DNA from: G965267425 sp965267425
Lineage (GTDB): Bacteria; Bacteroidota; Bacteroidia; Flavobacteriales_E; Vicingaceae
Assembly: GCA_965267425.1 (NCBI GenBank)
Contig: OZ253959.1
Span: 1,674,001 to 1,738,000, forward strand
Direction: 5' to 3'
DNA length: 64,000 nucleotides
The notes beneath the pieces were generated by a model, which saw nothing but the letters and a program-made list of their open reading frames with translations, was not told the origin of the DNA and made no database searches. The position numbers and the translations under genes are program-made. Positions 19,190-27,562 of the stretch are shown here, piece after piece; positions within the stretch are counted from its first letter, which is position 1; each line of letters starts with the position of its first letter.

Positions 19190-20233
19190 TCATTTGTGAA
19201 AATAAAAATTTCCTGGTCCCACACCACACTCAAATTGATTAATTAATTCACCGGTTGTTTTGAAATGTGAAATCTCGCCTTGTCGTTGGAAATCTTTACC
19301 ATCCGAAACGAATAATGTATTGCTGGTTGGATCCAGTGACATGGCATACATGTAGGTCATGTTATTTTGTATCAACGCTTCATTGGGAAGATTGTTGTCG
19401 TTAATGGACAACGCATATATGCCATTGTTTATGTAAAAAAGACTATCCTTTGCTGCATTGGTGCAGAGCCAGGATGGAAAATCATCCAGACTGTTGAATT
19501 CCAGTGTTTTGACTATTTCCAGTGAAGAGGGATCCAATTGCGTCAACGCGGGGATTTGCTCGTTGAATCCTCCTGTACTTAGCACCCAGAGCATATTGTT
19601 TTGATCCAATTGCATGCTCAACGGTTGACGGGATAAGACCTGTTCTGAAACAATTTCATGAGAAGAAATATCAATTTTTAGCATTTTATCGGCACCGGGA
19701 TTGAGGACATATACATGATCATCAATAAGCATCACCTGTTCACACCAACCTGACACATTAATTTTGCCAACGATGGATTGTTGTAGTAAATCCACCACAT
19801 CAATTTCGTTGTTGCCTGTTGAAAGTAGGAAATTGGTCACATAAGCTGTAGTCGAGCTAATTTTCTGAAGGAAACGTGGAGATCTAAAACCCGAAATGGT
19901 TGACTTCTTTTGCATTTCTGAATCGCAAATGTGGATGCTTCCTGAATTATTCACCACTACATAAAATTCATCATCGTCTGCTGTCATGGACAAGACCACG
20001 TCACCGGGAGAACTACCATTCTTCTTTTGGAATACTCCTCTTTCAACGGTTAAGTCAGACATGTCATAGCGGTCAATCGAAGCATTCGACTGGCCGAACG
20101 TTCCTTCATTCAGAATATATACAGAACCATCATTTGTCACGCTTCCGTCCATTTCGTAAACAGGCGAACCATCTTTATTACAACTGTAAATAAAGAACAA
20201 TAAAAGACTGTATATGAATGCTTTAATTTTCAA
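19190..20233 (-). CDS. btuG: BtuG-like surface beta-propeller lipoprotein (YncE/DUF5074 type)
   Basis: This 347-residue lipoprotein (FIYSC, Cys18) begins its mature part with GSVYILNEGTFGQSNAS, the start typical of DUF5074/YncE-like propellers. Repeating strand patterns fit a seven-bladed propeller. In Bacteroides thetaiotaomicron the surface lipoprotein BtuG is such a propeller; it binds B12 very tightly and associates with BtuB. Position beside a TonB receptor under a cobalamin riboswitch supports the same role here. The gene overlaps the receptor gene by 11 bp. The symbol is assigned by fold and context, not by alignment. Confidence 0.75.
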   Translation of the reverse strand: MKIKAFIYSLLLFFIYSCNKDGSPVYEMDGSVTNDGSVYILNEGTFGQSNASIDRYDMSDLTVERGVFQKKNGSSPGDVVLSMTADDDEFYVVVNNSGSIHICDSEMQKKSTISGFRSPRFLQKISSTTAYVTNFLLSTGNNEIDVVDLLQQSIVGKINVSGWCEQVMLIDDHVYVLNPGADKMLKIDISSHEIVSEQVLSRQPLSMQLDQNNMLWVLSTGGFNEQIPALTQLDPSSLEIVKTLEFNSLDDFPSWLCTNAAKDSLFYINNGIYALSINDNNLPNEALIQNNMTYMYAMSLDPTSNTLFVSDGKDFQRQGEISHFKTTGELINQFECGVGPGNFYFHK

Positions 20234-22115
20234 ATCCTATGTTAAAATCTAAGGAAAAATACCTTCCGGGTATTGTTCTATGTGCAACATATTGAATTTC
20301 TTCATCCAGTAAATTATGACAAGTTAATTGAAGCTTTAAAGGGAAATTTTCATGTTCATTCCATTCTTTACCTATCGAGACATCAACAGGAGTTGAATGA
20401 GGTAAATAGGCTGTGTTTTCTGGATTGATATACATTTTACCGGCATAATTAATACGCCAAATCATAAAGTAAGTGCGAAAGTTAGATTGCCAATTAGCCG
20501 TAAAACTGTGCTCAGGAGTATAGATTAACTGATTTCCAATGGTATTGTCTTCATCCTTGTAATTGGCCTTGACTTCACTTTTAGTGTAACTGTAATTGAC
20601 ATGAAAGCTTTGTAAATTCTTGTTTTGAAGGAATCGAATGGCCATTCCAGTTTCCAATCCATACGACACAACTTGTCTGACGTTCTGTGGTTTCCAAACA
20701 TTTCCTTGAGGAAGCCAAAGTATCCAATTATCTACAAGAGAATGAAAGACGTTTATTGTACCGGAAACCATCTCTTTTCTTTTTTGCGATACTCGAACAC
20801 CGCCTTCTATCGTAACAGCCTCCTGCGCTTGTAAATCTTCATTTCCCGAAATTTCCCAGTACAATTCATTCAAAGTGGGATATCGGATGTTTTTCCCAAT
20901 ACTGGCAAACATCCAAACAGGATAATTGGCTAAAGGTTTGTATTCTGAGGAAAACATGGGCAAATAGAACATGTTATTGTCAATGGATTCAACCCGTAAT
21001 AACATATCACTTTTAAATCGTGGTAATTTATACCAAACCAGACGCGTTTGAGCGGCATGATGTGTTCTTTCTTTCGTCCCTTCATAACTATCTGATTCCG
21101 CTTGCGTTAATTCAGTAGATACAACAACTTTGAGATCCAGGCCTGTTGTTATTTTTTGAGATACACCCGTTAACGTGCGCCAGGATTGAATTTGATGTTC
21201 AGCGGTTAAAACCAGGCTATCATTGTCATACATTATGTCATTTGCCATCAATGTAGTGCTGAAATCGACTTTGGTTTGATCCGATTCGTACGCGTATTTC
21301 AACAACAAGTTTGAAATTTGATCTTCTTGAATTTCACCTTTTGGCTCTAACCCAATGATGGGGCTTAATTCTTGAGATCTGTTTACAAAAAATGCACTCA
21401 ATCCAAACGAGCTTTTTTCCGTCCATTGGTAACCTGAATGAACCATAAGATGGAAACTTTCCGTTCCATTAAATTCCGCGGTATCCCGTCTATCATCTTC
21501 TACATAGTTTCTGAATTCATATTCGTTGTCTGAATCTTCAAATCTTGTGCGCAAATTAACAAACCATTTGTTCGTGCTCTTTTTAAAGGATACCAGGGCT
21601 GTCCTTTCATTAATAGAGGAAAATCTTCCACCCACATTAAGCGAAAGCTGATTTGAATAAGATGGCTGGTTGTTGATCATGATGTTTCCTCCTATTCCCC
21701 CTATTCCATCTACCATACCGGCATTACCATAATGCAGTTCAACCTGATCTGCAAAGAAAATGGGAAACAGTTTGAGATCTGATTGACCCAACATTTGATT
21801 GTTCAAGGAAAATCCTTCCCAAAATACTTGTGTATTGGAAGCTCCAGTACCCCTGACATTTAATGACGATATTCCGCCTGGACCATAATCTTTAATGGTA
21901 ACGGCCGATTGCTGCAATAAAAGATCACTTAAACTTCGCCCTTGGTATGACTGAATGGCAATAGAGTCAATTTGTTGTACATATGAAGACGTCGGCGGTA
22001 AATAAGGCTTAGCGGTAATGACAACTTCAGGTATTAACAATGTGTCTTGGGCATTCGTACTCAAGACACTTAACACTAGAAAAGTTAAGCAACCAATATT
22101 TAGCGTTGCACGCAT
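20223..22115 (-). CDS. btuB: TonB-dependent outer-membrane receptor, BtuB-like
   Basis: From ATG 22115 (an upstream in-frame TTG lacks a signal peptide) the protein is 630 residues, the usual BtuB size. It has a signal peptide (ending TNAQ), a TonB box-like PEVVITA (29-35), a plug domain (about 45-165, with LNVRGTGASNTQVFWEG) and a 22-strand-type barrel. It should import cobalamin across the outer membrane using TonB energy. It overlaps both neighbours (16 bp and 11 bp). Size, plug motifs and riboswitch context make cobalamin more likely than other ligands. Confidence 0.87.
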   Translation of the reverse strand: MRATLNIGCLTFLVLSVLSTNAQDTLLIPEVVITAKPYLPPTSSYVQQIDSIAIQSYQGRSLSDLLLQQSAVTIKDYGPGGISSLNVRGTGASNTQVFWEGFSLNNQMLGQSDLKLFPIFFADQVELHYGNAGMVDGIGGIGGNIMINNQPSYSNQLSLNVGGRFSSINERTALVSFKKSTNKWFVNLRTRFEDSDNEYEFRNYVEDDRRDTAEFNGTESFHLMVHSGYQWTEKSSFGLSAFFVNRSQELSPIIGLEPKGEIQEDQISNLLLKYAYESDQTKVDFSTTLMANDIMYDNDSLVLTAEHQIQSWRTLTGVSQKITTGLDLKVVVSTELTQAESDSYEGTKERTHHAAQTRLVWYKLPRFKSDMLLRVESIDNNMFYLPMFSSEYKPLANYPVWMFASIGKNIRYPTLNELYWEISGNEDLQAQEAVTIEGGVRVSQKRKEMVSGTINVFHSLVDNWILWLPQGNVWKPQNVRQVVSYGLETGMAIRFLQNKNLQSFHVNYSYTKSEVKANYKDEDNTIGNQLIYTPEHSFTANWQSNFRTYFMIWRINYAGKMYINPENTAYLPHSTPVDVSIGKEWNEHENFPLKLQLTCHNLLDEEIQYVAHRTIPGRYFSLDFNIGFEN

Positions 22116-23077
22116 AATTTGATGGCCGTATGCTGGTTTCCATCCACTAATCGCACCCAATACAATCCAGGATCAAGTGATTCAATAGAAACACTTTTCG
22201 TTGAACTATTTATACTGGTATTCAAAACAATAACACCAGTGAGGGTATAAATTTCAACATGAACAGCTTCTGCACCTTCATGGAGAATTGTTATATCATC
22301 TTTAGCCGGATTAGGGAAAATGCTGAAGTCGCCAGTATTTCTTTCTTCTATACTCGTATACTGATTGCTCAATACACCCACCGCATCTAAATCAAAACCA
22401 CCAGACTCAAAATCAGTCGGCCACGGATCATTTATCACATTACCTTGAGAATCTTTTGTGGCAAAATCATCATCAATGCTACCCACTGCATCTATGATTT
22501 TCACATGTGAAATGTTATTGACATCCAAACCAGCTGTACCCTTTAATTCATCCAAATCAAATGGTGTTCCGAAATTACCTCTGTACTTTCCTGCCAAACC
22601 GTCGATGTCTGTTGGATCAATGGAACCAAAGCCATCAATTTGACTTGTGAATTGAGTAAGGGAATGATTAGGGAACCTGAAGTATTGAGAACCATCGGAA
22701 CTAACTTCAACAAATGCAAGTTCCAGAAACGTATCACTAAAGCTATTTTCAAATATGGCAAAATCCGGACCATCCAAATTAATGATGGGGTTTTCAAAAG
22801 TGATAATAGCACTGCCACCATCACCGAAACTTACGGCCCCTAAATCCGCTTCACCTAGTGCCCATTCTTCTTCACCATGCGTTGCTTTTCCACTAGATTG
22901 ATCAGAAATATCTCTGTAACCCCTCTCCAATGAAATTGCTTTTCCCCAAGCTATGATTCTACTGTCATTCCATTCAATGGCAGAAGATCCAGCCTGACCG
23001 GCTGCAGGGGTGTATGGCCCCTGAGCATATGTCAGATTGAACAAAACAGAAAATAAAAGGACTAACGAGGTCCTCAT
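22100..23077 (-). CDS. T9SS-exported cell-surface protein of the B12 operon
   Basis: This 325-residue protein has a signal peptide (to about residue 18, TYAQ) and a jelly-roll-like domain (about 20-240), then a T9SS type A sorting domain (FSIFPNPAKDDITI, ending LDPGLYWVRLV). The central domain has the signature WALGEADLGAVSFGDGGSA with FENPIINLDGPDFAIFENS. Proteins with this domain are often seen next to cobalamin receptors, so a surface cobalamin- or receptor-binding role is inferred. It overlaps the upstream gene by 4 bp (ATGA) and the receptor by 16 bp. Confidence 0.8.
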   Translation of the reverse strand: MRTSLVLLFSVLFNLTYAQGPYTPAAGQAGSSAIEWNDSRIIAWGKAISLERGYRDISDQSSGKATHGEEEWALGEADLGAVSFGDGGSAIITFENPIINLDGPDFAIFENSFSDTFLELAFVEVSSDGSQYFRFPNHSLTQFTSQIDGFGSIDPTDIDGLAGKYRGNFGTPFDLDELKGTAGLDVNNISHVKIIDAVGSIDDDFATKDSQGNVINDPWPTDFESGGFDLDAVGVLSNQYTSIEERNTGDFSIFPNPAKDDITILHEGAEAVHVEIYTLTGVIVLNTSINSSTKSVSIESLDPGLYWVRLVDGNQHTAIKLCVQR

Positions 23078-24369
23078 TGAATAATGATTTTTTGGTGAAT
23101 GATTTCATTGTCTCCTCTTAGTATCAACACATACGCACCTTTATCTAAAGAAGAGACACCCAATACGTGAAAAGCGTTTACCACATTTTGTTGCACTACT
23201 TCAACCCCCGCCATGTTGAATAAACTCATGGCTTGAATCCCATCCAATCCCTGGACAAATAATTGATCAGAACAAGGGTTCGGAAATACTTTCATTTGAT
23301 TTGTGTTGATATCTGATATTCCTACTGTTGACTCCCTGTATTCCACATCCATAGCTTCTGCCGAAATTCCTACTTGCAAAGAATCCTGTATGGCTCCTGT
23401 GTTGGAATGAATATAGAATTGAGCATTCATTGAAAACGAAGCATTGGTAAGGAAAATATTATCATCCGTATATGCAAGAGCACTGTAATTCAAATCAACC
23501 AATGACGAATCAACCATTTGACCAGATGACAAATCAAAGTGCGCAAGCTTACCATTTAAAGAAAACAGCAACGTTCCTTGTTTCGTCATGGTAGCTTCTG
23601 CATAGGCGTTCAACCCACCTTGTATGGTATCATGAGTCAACACTCCTGAAGAAAAATCAAATGAACTTAATATGCCAATGGTGCTGCCCCATCCTAACGC
23701 GTTTAACGAGTAAAGTTTGTTTTCATGTACGAATAAATCATAGATTCCTGCACCGGCAGAATCCAATTCAATTTTTCGTGCATATTTGAGATTGGTCAAA
23801 TCAATTACATGAATAGTTCCGACTGTGGACATCCAGTTTCCAGGCATGGCCACATAAGCTGAATCTTTGTACACTGTGATTCCTGAGCACTCGTCATCAA
23901 TTTCCTTGAACAAGGTGGTCTGCAATAATGTATAAGCATCAAGAATTTCGAAATAGATACTATCAGCACCAAACCCTTTTGATACCAGTAAGTAGTCCGT
24001 GCCTTTCACAGAAACCCTCTCTATGGTTTGCACCCCACTCATAGCAACTTCAGCCTGTCGCTCACCAGTAAGCATGTCATACATAACAATACTATCCTGG
24101 GCTGCAACGTAAGCAACTGTTTCGTTGTCCTTACTGTATGTATGAACATCTTGAACCGACTGTGTAAAGATGGTATCAATGATTGAATATTGATTTGAAT
24201 CTATATGATATGCACCAACGGTTACAAAATCATTTGGATTGGCAAAATCCCCGCCGTTGGCAACAACAATTTGGTAAGGAACCACTTGTGCGGCCAGAGG
24301 TACAGATGCAATAAAGCATATGGCACATGAAAACATGCCAAAAAGCAATTGTTTGTAATGTTTTTTCAT
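23074..24369 (-). CDS. T9SS-exported beta-propeller protein, first gene of the B12 operon
   Basis: This 431-residue protein has a signal peptide (to about 27, LAAQ) and a YncE-like propeller made of repeated short beta blades (about 30-345). Its T9SS type A sorting domain contains MKVFPNPCSDQLFV and LDKGAYVLILR. It looks like a T9SS-anchored relative of the BtuG-like propeller encoded further down the same operon. As the first gene after the riboswitch it should be the most tightly B12-repressed. Ligand binding is inferred from fold and position only. Confidence 0.78.
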   Translation of the reverse strand: MKKHYKQLLFGMFSCAICFIASVPLAAQVVPYQIVVANGGDFANPNDFVTVGAYHIDSNQYSIIDTIFTQSVQDVHTYSKDNETVAYVAAQDSIVMYDMLTGERQAEVAMSGVQTIERVSVKGTDYLLVSKGFGADSIYFEILDAYTLLQTTLFKEIDDECSGITVYKDSAYVAMPGNWMSTVGTIHVIDLTNLKYARKIELDSAGAGIYDLFVHENKLYSLNALGWGSTIGILSSFDFSSGVLTHDTIQGGLNAYAEATMTKQGTLLFSLNGKLAHFDLSSGQMVDSSLVDLNYSALAYTDDNIFLTNASFSMNAQFYIHSNTGAIQDSLQVGISAEAMDVEYRESTVGISDINTNQMKVFPNPCSDQLFVQGLDGIQAMSLFNMAGVEVVQQNVVNAFHVLGVSSLDKGAYVLILRGDNEIIHQKIIIQ

Positions 24370-24466
24370 TATAAAAGGTTTAAATAATTAAACCGGGAAG
24401 CAAAAAAGAAGGTTTCCACACCATCAATTAGCTGCTTTTGTCCCGAAAGCAAATAATAGTTTTAAC

Positions 24467-24626
24467 AAACGGCAGGTCTTCTGACTTACTTCTGGCAGCC
24501 TTCCCATCTCTAAAGACAGTGGCGTAGATTGCTCTGTATACGAAGCTTACAGCAGCGGGAACTGTTGCCGAATTTCACGGCATTCCCTTTTCATTCCTTC
24601 ACCCGAAGAGGGTTTTGGAAACCGTT
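24467..24626 (-). promoter_or_regulatory. Cobalamin riboswitch
   Basis: Read on the minus strand, the element opens with GGTTTCCAAAACCC and carries the conserved GGGAAT and CCGCTGCTGTAA segments plus the GCCACTG core (plus-strand 24517-24523). It ends in the B12 box AAGTCAGAAGACCTGCC (plus-strand 24471-24487). All conserved landmarks are in the right order and spacing. It lies about 100 bp before the first operon gene. Cobalamin binding should repress the downstream genes at transcription or translation; I see no clear terminator, so sequestration of the start region is plausible. Confidence 0.96.
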
Positions 24627-24633
24627 ATGGAGT

Positions 24634-24667
24634 CAAAAGTATAAATTATAAATACAGTTTGATACAA
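24634..24667 (-). promoter_or_regulatory. Bacteroidota-type promoter of the B12 operon
   Basis: On the minus strand TTG (plus 24665-24667) is followed after 23 bp by TACTTTTG (plus 24634-24641), a full match to the TAnnTTTG -7 element of Bacteroidota promoters. The expected start point falls about 7 bp later, just before the GGTTTCC opening of the riboswitch, as it should for a leader RNA. Confidence 0.7.
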
Positions 24668-24707
24668 TAGTCCTATATTTAATCAACCAAATAATTAACA
24701 AGGAGCT

Positions 24708-25232
24708 ATGAATTTGAAGAGAATAGTAGGGTTTGTCATCATGATGTGTGTAGCCATTCCATTGGCAATCTCACAAAATGAAAATCATGAAGTAGAGATA
24801 ACAGTATTGGGGTTGGATAAACGAACTGGTTATCAGGATTTGACCATGGAAATTTATGAAGGCAATGATTTCAGAGAAACGGTTGAAGCCGATACCAAAT
24901 CCAGACTGAAGGCCGTTTTAGCTGGAGGAAAAACATATGGTTTAGTTTTAGTTAAACCAGGTTTTTACAGTAAGACATTCATTTTTGATACGCGTGTTGA
25001 AGAGGGCATTGAAGATTTATCTCCTTTAGAATTTGATGCTGAATTGGTTCCTATGGAAGCTTATATTGAATTGCATATGACAGACCCATTTGCTGTAGGA
25101 AATTTTGATCTTCCATACGTTATTTTTGAGTATAGTGATAAAGAAGAAGATTTCTATTTCCGTGAAGAATATACGGAACACATTAAGCAGAAGTACAAAG
25201 AATTGGAGCAGGCAAGCAGCGATCTTCGCTAG
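24708..25232 (+). CDS. Small secreted protein related to the N-terminus of the giant repeat protein
   Basis: This 174-residue protein has a signal peptide (to about residue 22, AISQ) and a carboxypeptidase-regulatory-like beta domain. After that comes PYVIFEYSDKEEDFYF and a charged helix (HIKQKYKELEQ). The order is the same as in residues 36-178 of the giant TPR protein (PKSFIFDFDKDYTNS then IERLQKELED), so the two look like paralogues. A strong AAGGAG sits just before ATG 24708, unusual here. It is divergent from the B12 operon and its last 4 bases overlap the convergent lyase gene. The function is unknown. Confidence 0.75.
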   Translation: MNLKRIVGFVIMMCVAIPLAISQNENHEVEITVLGLDKRTGYQDLTMEIYEGNDFRETVEADTKSRLKAVLAGGKTYGLVLVKPGFYSKTFIFDTRVEEGIEDLSPLEFDAELVPMEAYIELHMTDPFAVGNFDLPYVIFEYSDKEEDFYFREEYTEHIKQKYKELEQASSDLR

Positions 25233-26086
25233 TGTTCTTCTTTGAACACCTCGTTGGCAAAAAACATAGCATCCATAAACTTCTCGTCATCCACACCCGT
25301 TGTCAGATTCTGATCTTTAAAGTAGATCAACATATTTTCTGTAGGCATATTTCCAATGAGTTCATCTTTTGCCATGGGACACCCTCCATAACCCTTGATG
25401 GCCCCATCAAACCTGCGACAACCATTTAGATAGGCCGCTTCCATTTTTTCTTTCCACGTATCAGGACTGGTATGGATATGCGCTCCAATTAATGTATCAG
25501 GAAACGCTGGAATTACCCCCTTCATTAGTTGTGTAATGCTTTCAGGTGTAGAACTTCCAATGGTATCAGAAAGCGAAATAATTTCTATTCCTTTATCCAC
25601 CATGCGTTTTGTCCATTCACATACCAAATCGACATTCCATTCATCTCCATAAGGGTTTCCAAAAGCCATGGACAAATAAATGACTAATTTTTTGTTATGC
25701 TTTACACATAAATTAACGATGTCATCTACTCTTTTCTCGGATTCTTCAATGGTGGAATTGGTATTTCTCAATTGAAAGGTCTCGCTGACGGAAAATGGAA
25801 ACCCTAAAAAGTCAATGCGTTCAAATTCACAAGCCTTTTCAGCCCCTCTGAAATTGGCAACGATAGCTGATAATTTGGTTGAAGTATCACTAATTAATCC
25901 TTCATACACCATTTCCGTATCGCTCATTTGAGGAATGACCTTTGGAGAAACAAAACTTCCAAAATCAATGGTATCAAATCCAACACGCAACAATCGATTG
26001 ATGTAATCAATTTTAGTCTGCGTAGGAACTTGATAGGACAGCCCTTGCATAGCGTCTCTGGGACACTCGACTATCTTTATATTCAT
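25229..26086 (-). CDS. mvaB: Hydroxymethylglutaryl-CoA lyase
   Basis: This 285-residue TIM-barrel enzyme belongs to the HMGL family. It shows R10/D11 in ECPRD, DFGSFVSPKVIPQMSD (41-56), the metal-binding HIH (203-205), GCRRFDGAI (222-230) and the catalytic Cys236 in GYGGCP. The reaction cleaves HMG-CoA to acetyl-CoA and acetoacetate in leucine breakdown. The usual GLGGCPYA loop reads GYGGCPMA, a mild variation, so a related acyl-CoA lyase activity is possible. Confidence 0.9.
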   Translation of the reverse strand: MNIKIVECPRDAMQGLSYQVPTQTKIDYINRLLRVGFDTIDFGSFVSPKVIPQMSDTEMVYEGLISDTSTKLSAIVANFRGAEKACEFERIDFLGFPFSVSETFQLRNTNSTIEESEKRVDDIVNLCVKHNKKLVIYLSMAFGNPYGDEWNVDLVCEWTKRMVDKGIEIISLSDTIGSSTPESITQLMKGVIPAFPDTLIGAHIHTSPDTWKEKMEAAYLNGCRRFDGAIKGYGGCPMAKDELIGNMPTENMLIYFKDQNLTTGVDDEKFMDAMFFANEVFKEEH

Positions 26087-26128
26087 TTTAATTGAATTAG
26101 GCTTCTAAATTAAGCCCCTTTTGAAGAA

Positions 26129-26560
26129 TTATTCAATTTTACTCCCCACAAGAATGACAGAACAATCTCGAACTTCTAATTCGTTTTGTGCTTTCGGAGT
26201 TTGAATAAAGGTTTTCACTTTAAATTCTTGTGTAGATTTAACCGAGAAGTCCCAAGTATTGGCAAAATCATGTTCGGCGTTATCGTAGAGTACTTTACCA
26301 CTTGCATCGGTAAGTCTTACCCATACATTTCCCAATGATTCTTTTGCACAAGCAATCAATCGATACTTCTGACCACCATTAAGTACCAGGTTTAATTCGG
26401 ATTCCTGACCTTGTCTCATGTATGATGCGTAAAGACGCCCATTAAGCATATAATCATCCAAAGAAGGCATGCACTTATTCTTGGCAAACGTTTTACATTG
26501 TGCTGATGCCTGTCCGGCAAAAACACTTAAAACAAATAACAATCCTATTATCCTAATCAT
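26129..26560 (-). CDS. Secreted beta-rich protein, unknown
   Basis: This 143-residue protein has a signal peptide ending ASAQ (about residue 21). The mature part is predicted beta-sandwich-like, with LNLVLNGGQKYRLIACAKE and VWVRLTDASGKVLYDN, resembling small periplasmic domains that bind or shield envelope components. Four mature Cys residues (CKTFAKNKC, IAC, RDC) could form two disulfides. It lies 22 bp after a lipoprotein gene on the same strand, so the pair is probably an operon. I do not recognise the family. Confidence 0.7.
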   Translation of the reverse strand: MIRIIGLLFVLSVFAGQASAQCKTFAKNKCMPSLDDYMLNGRLYASYMRQGQESELNLVLNGGQKYRLIACAKESLGNVWVRLTDASGKVLYDNAEHDFANTWDFSVKSTQEFKVKTFIQTPKAQNELEVRDCSVILVGSKIE

Positions 26561-26582
26561 TCCTTAAGTTGTATTATATCGA

Positions 26583-27488
26583 TTAATTCACGTATTCTGA
26601 ACGAATTTCTTCGAATTTAGAAGTCAATTCCGTAAAGATTTCATCCGTTAAAGACAGTTCTGTTGTGTTTCCTATTTCAGTATGTTGAGCTTCAGCATCT
26701 GCCACCACTTCACCCGTTTCACTTTCCATACCGATTTTATCATAAATCATCTGCAATTCTTCAAATTGCGTAACAACTCCTTTATGCTCATCATCAGCGT
26801 GTTGTGATTTCAACAGAAGCACAAGGTTTTTAAGAATTAATTTTTGCTCACCTATTCTGGTTTTAATATCTCCATTGTTGGGTGAATTGGTGGCCATATC
26901 ACACGCAATGTGCATGGACTCTATCCAACCTCCGGCAATTATCAAAGATGCCGTATGGGCTCTTTCATTGTCTGTTAGGTAGGCATCAGCTGACCAATAG
27001 AATTCAGTAATGATATTTAAAAGTGAATCTCTATTGGTGATGTTGCTTTCAATTTGGTTCAGCAAATCTGCTTCAAAAGCTCCAGTCATCCCCATGTCAT
27101 CAGCCATTTGCTTAATGGTCTTCAAATAATTGATCGATTCCTGCGTATTTTCAAACAATGCTGAATACGTTAAATCTGCACCATACACTCCTAAATTCAA
27201 CGCCCTCTTTTCTTGTGTTGTATACCTTTTTGTATTGTCAATCGAGTTGAGAATATCTCCATTAAAACTAGCCCCGGAACTTTTCATAATGGCAGCTACT
27301 TCAACCAATGAAGGTGTGCTATAATAAACTACTTTCCCATCATCATTGGCATCGTCTTCCATCACATGCTCTACTTCTTCCATGACTTCATCACTTCCGT
27401 CATTGTTTTCATTCTGAGCTCCGTTTCCACATCCATTTATAACAACTAAAGCCAATCCGGCTATCCAAAAAAGGTTAAACTTTTTCAT
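26583..27488 (-). CDS. Lipoprotein, mostly helical, unknown
   Basis: This 301-residue lipoprotein (VINGC, Cys20) has an acidic Asn/Asp/Glu linker (about 21-50), then a helical domain. Segments such as LNLGVYGADLTYSALFENTQ and HTASLIIAGGWIESMHIACD recur in a family of Bacteroidota lipoproteins with no known role. A second short acidic linker lies near residue 260. It is probably co-transcribed with the small secreted protein downstream. Confidence 0.7.
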   Translation of the reverse strand: MKKFNLFWIAGLALVVINGCGNGAQNENNDGSDEVMEEVEHVMEDDANDDGKVVYYSTPSLVEVAAIMKSSGASFNGDILNSIDNTKRYTTQEKRALNLGVYGADLTYSALFENTQESINYLKTIKQMADDMGMTGAFEADLLNQIESNITNRDSLLNIITEFYWSADAYLTDNERAHTASLIIAGGWIESMHIACDMATNSPNNGDIKTRIGEQKLILKNLVLLLKSQHADDEHKGVVTQFEELQMIYDKIGMESETGEVVADAEAQHTEIGNTTELSLTDEIFTELTSKFEEIRSEYVN

Positions 27489-27562
27489 ATTTTTTCTATC
27501 GTAAAATCTTTTAACGGCGTTAAAGATAGTTAATTCATTTTATTTGCAAAATGCCTTTAAAT

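Noticed and set aside
24467..24626. Riboswitch acting on the plus-strand gene at 24708
   Set aside because: The conserved bases are read only on the minus strand. The plus-strand gene lies on the wrong side.
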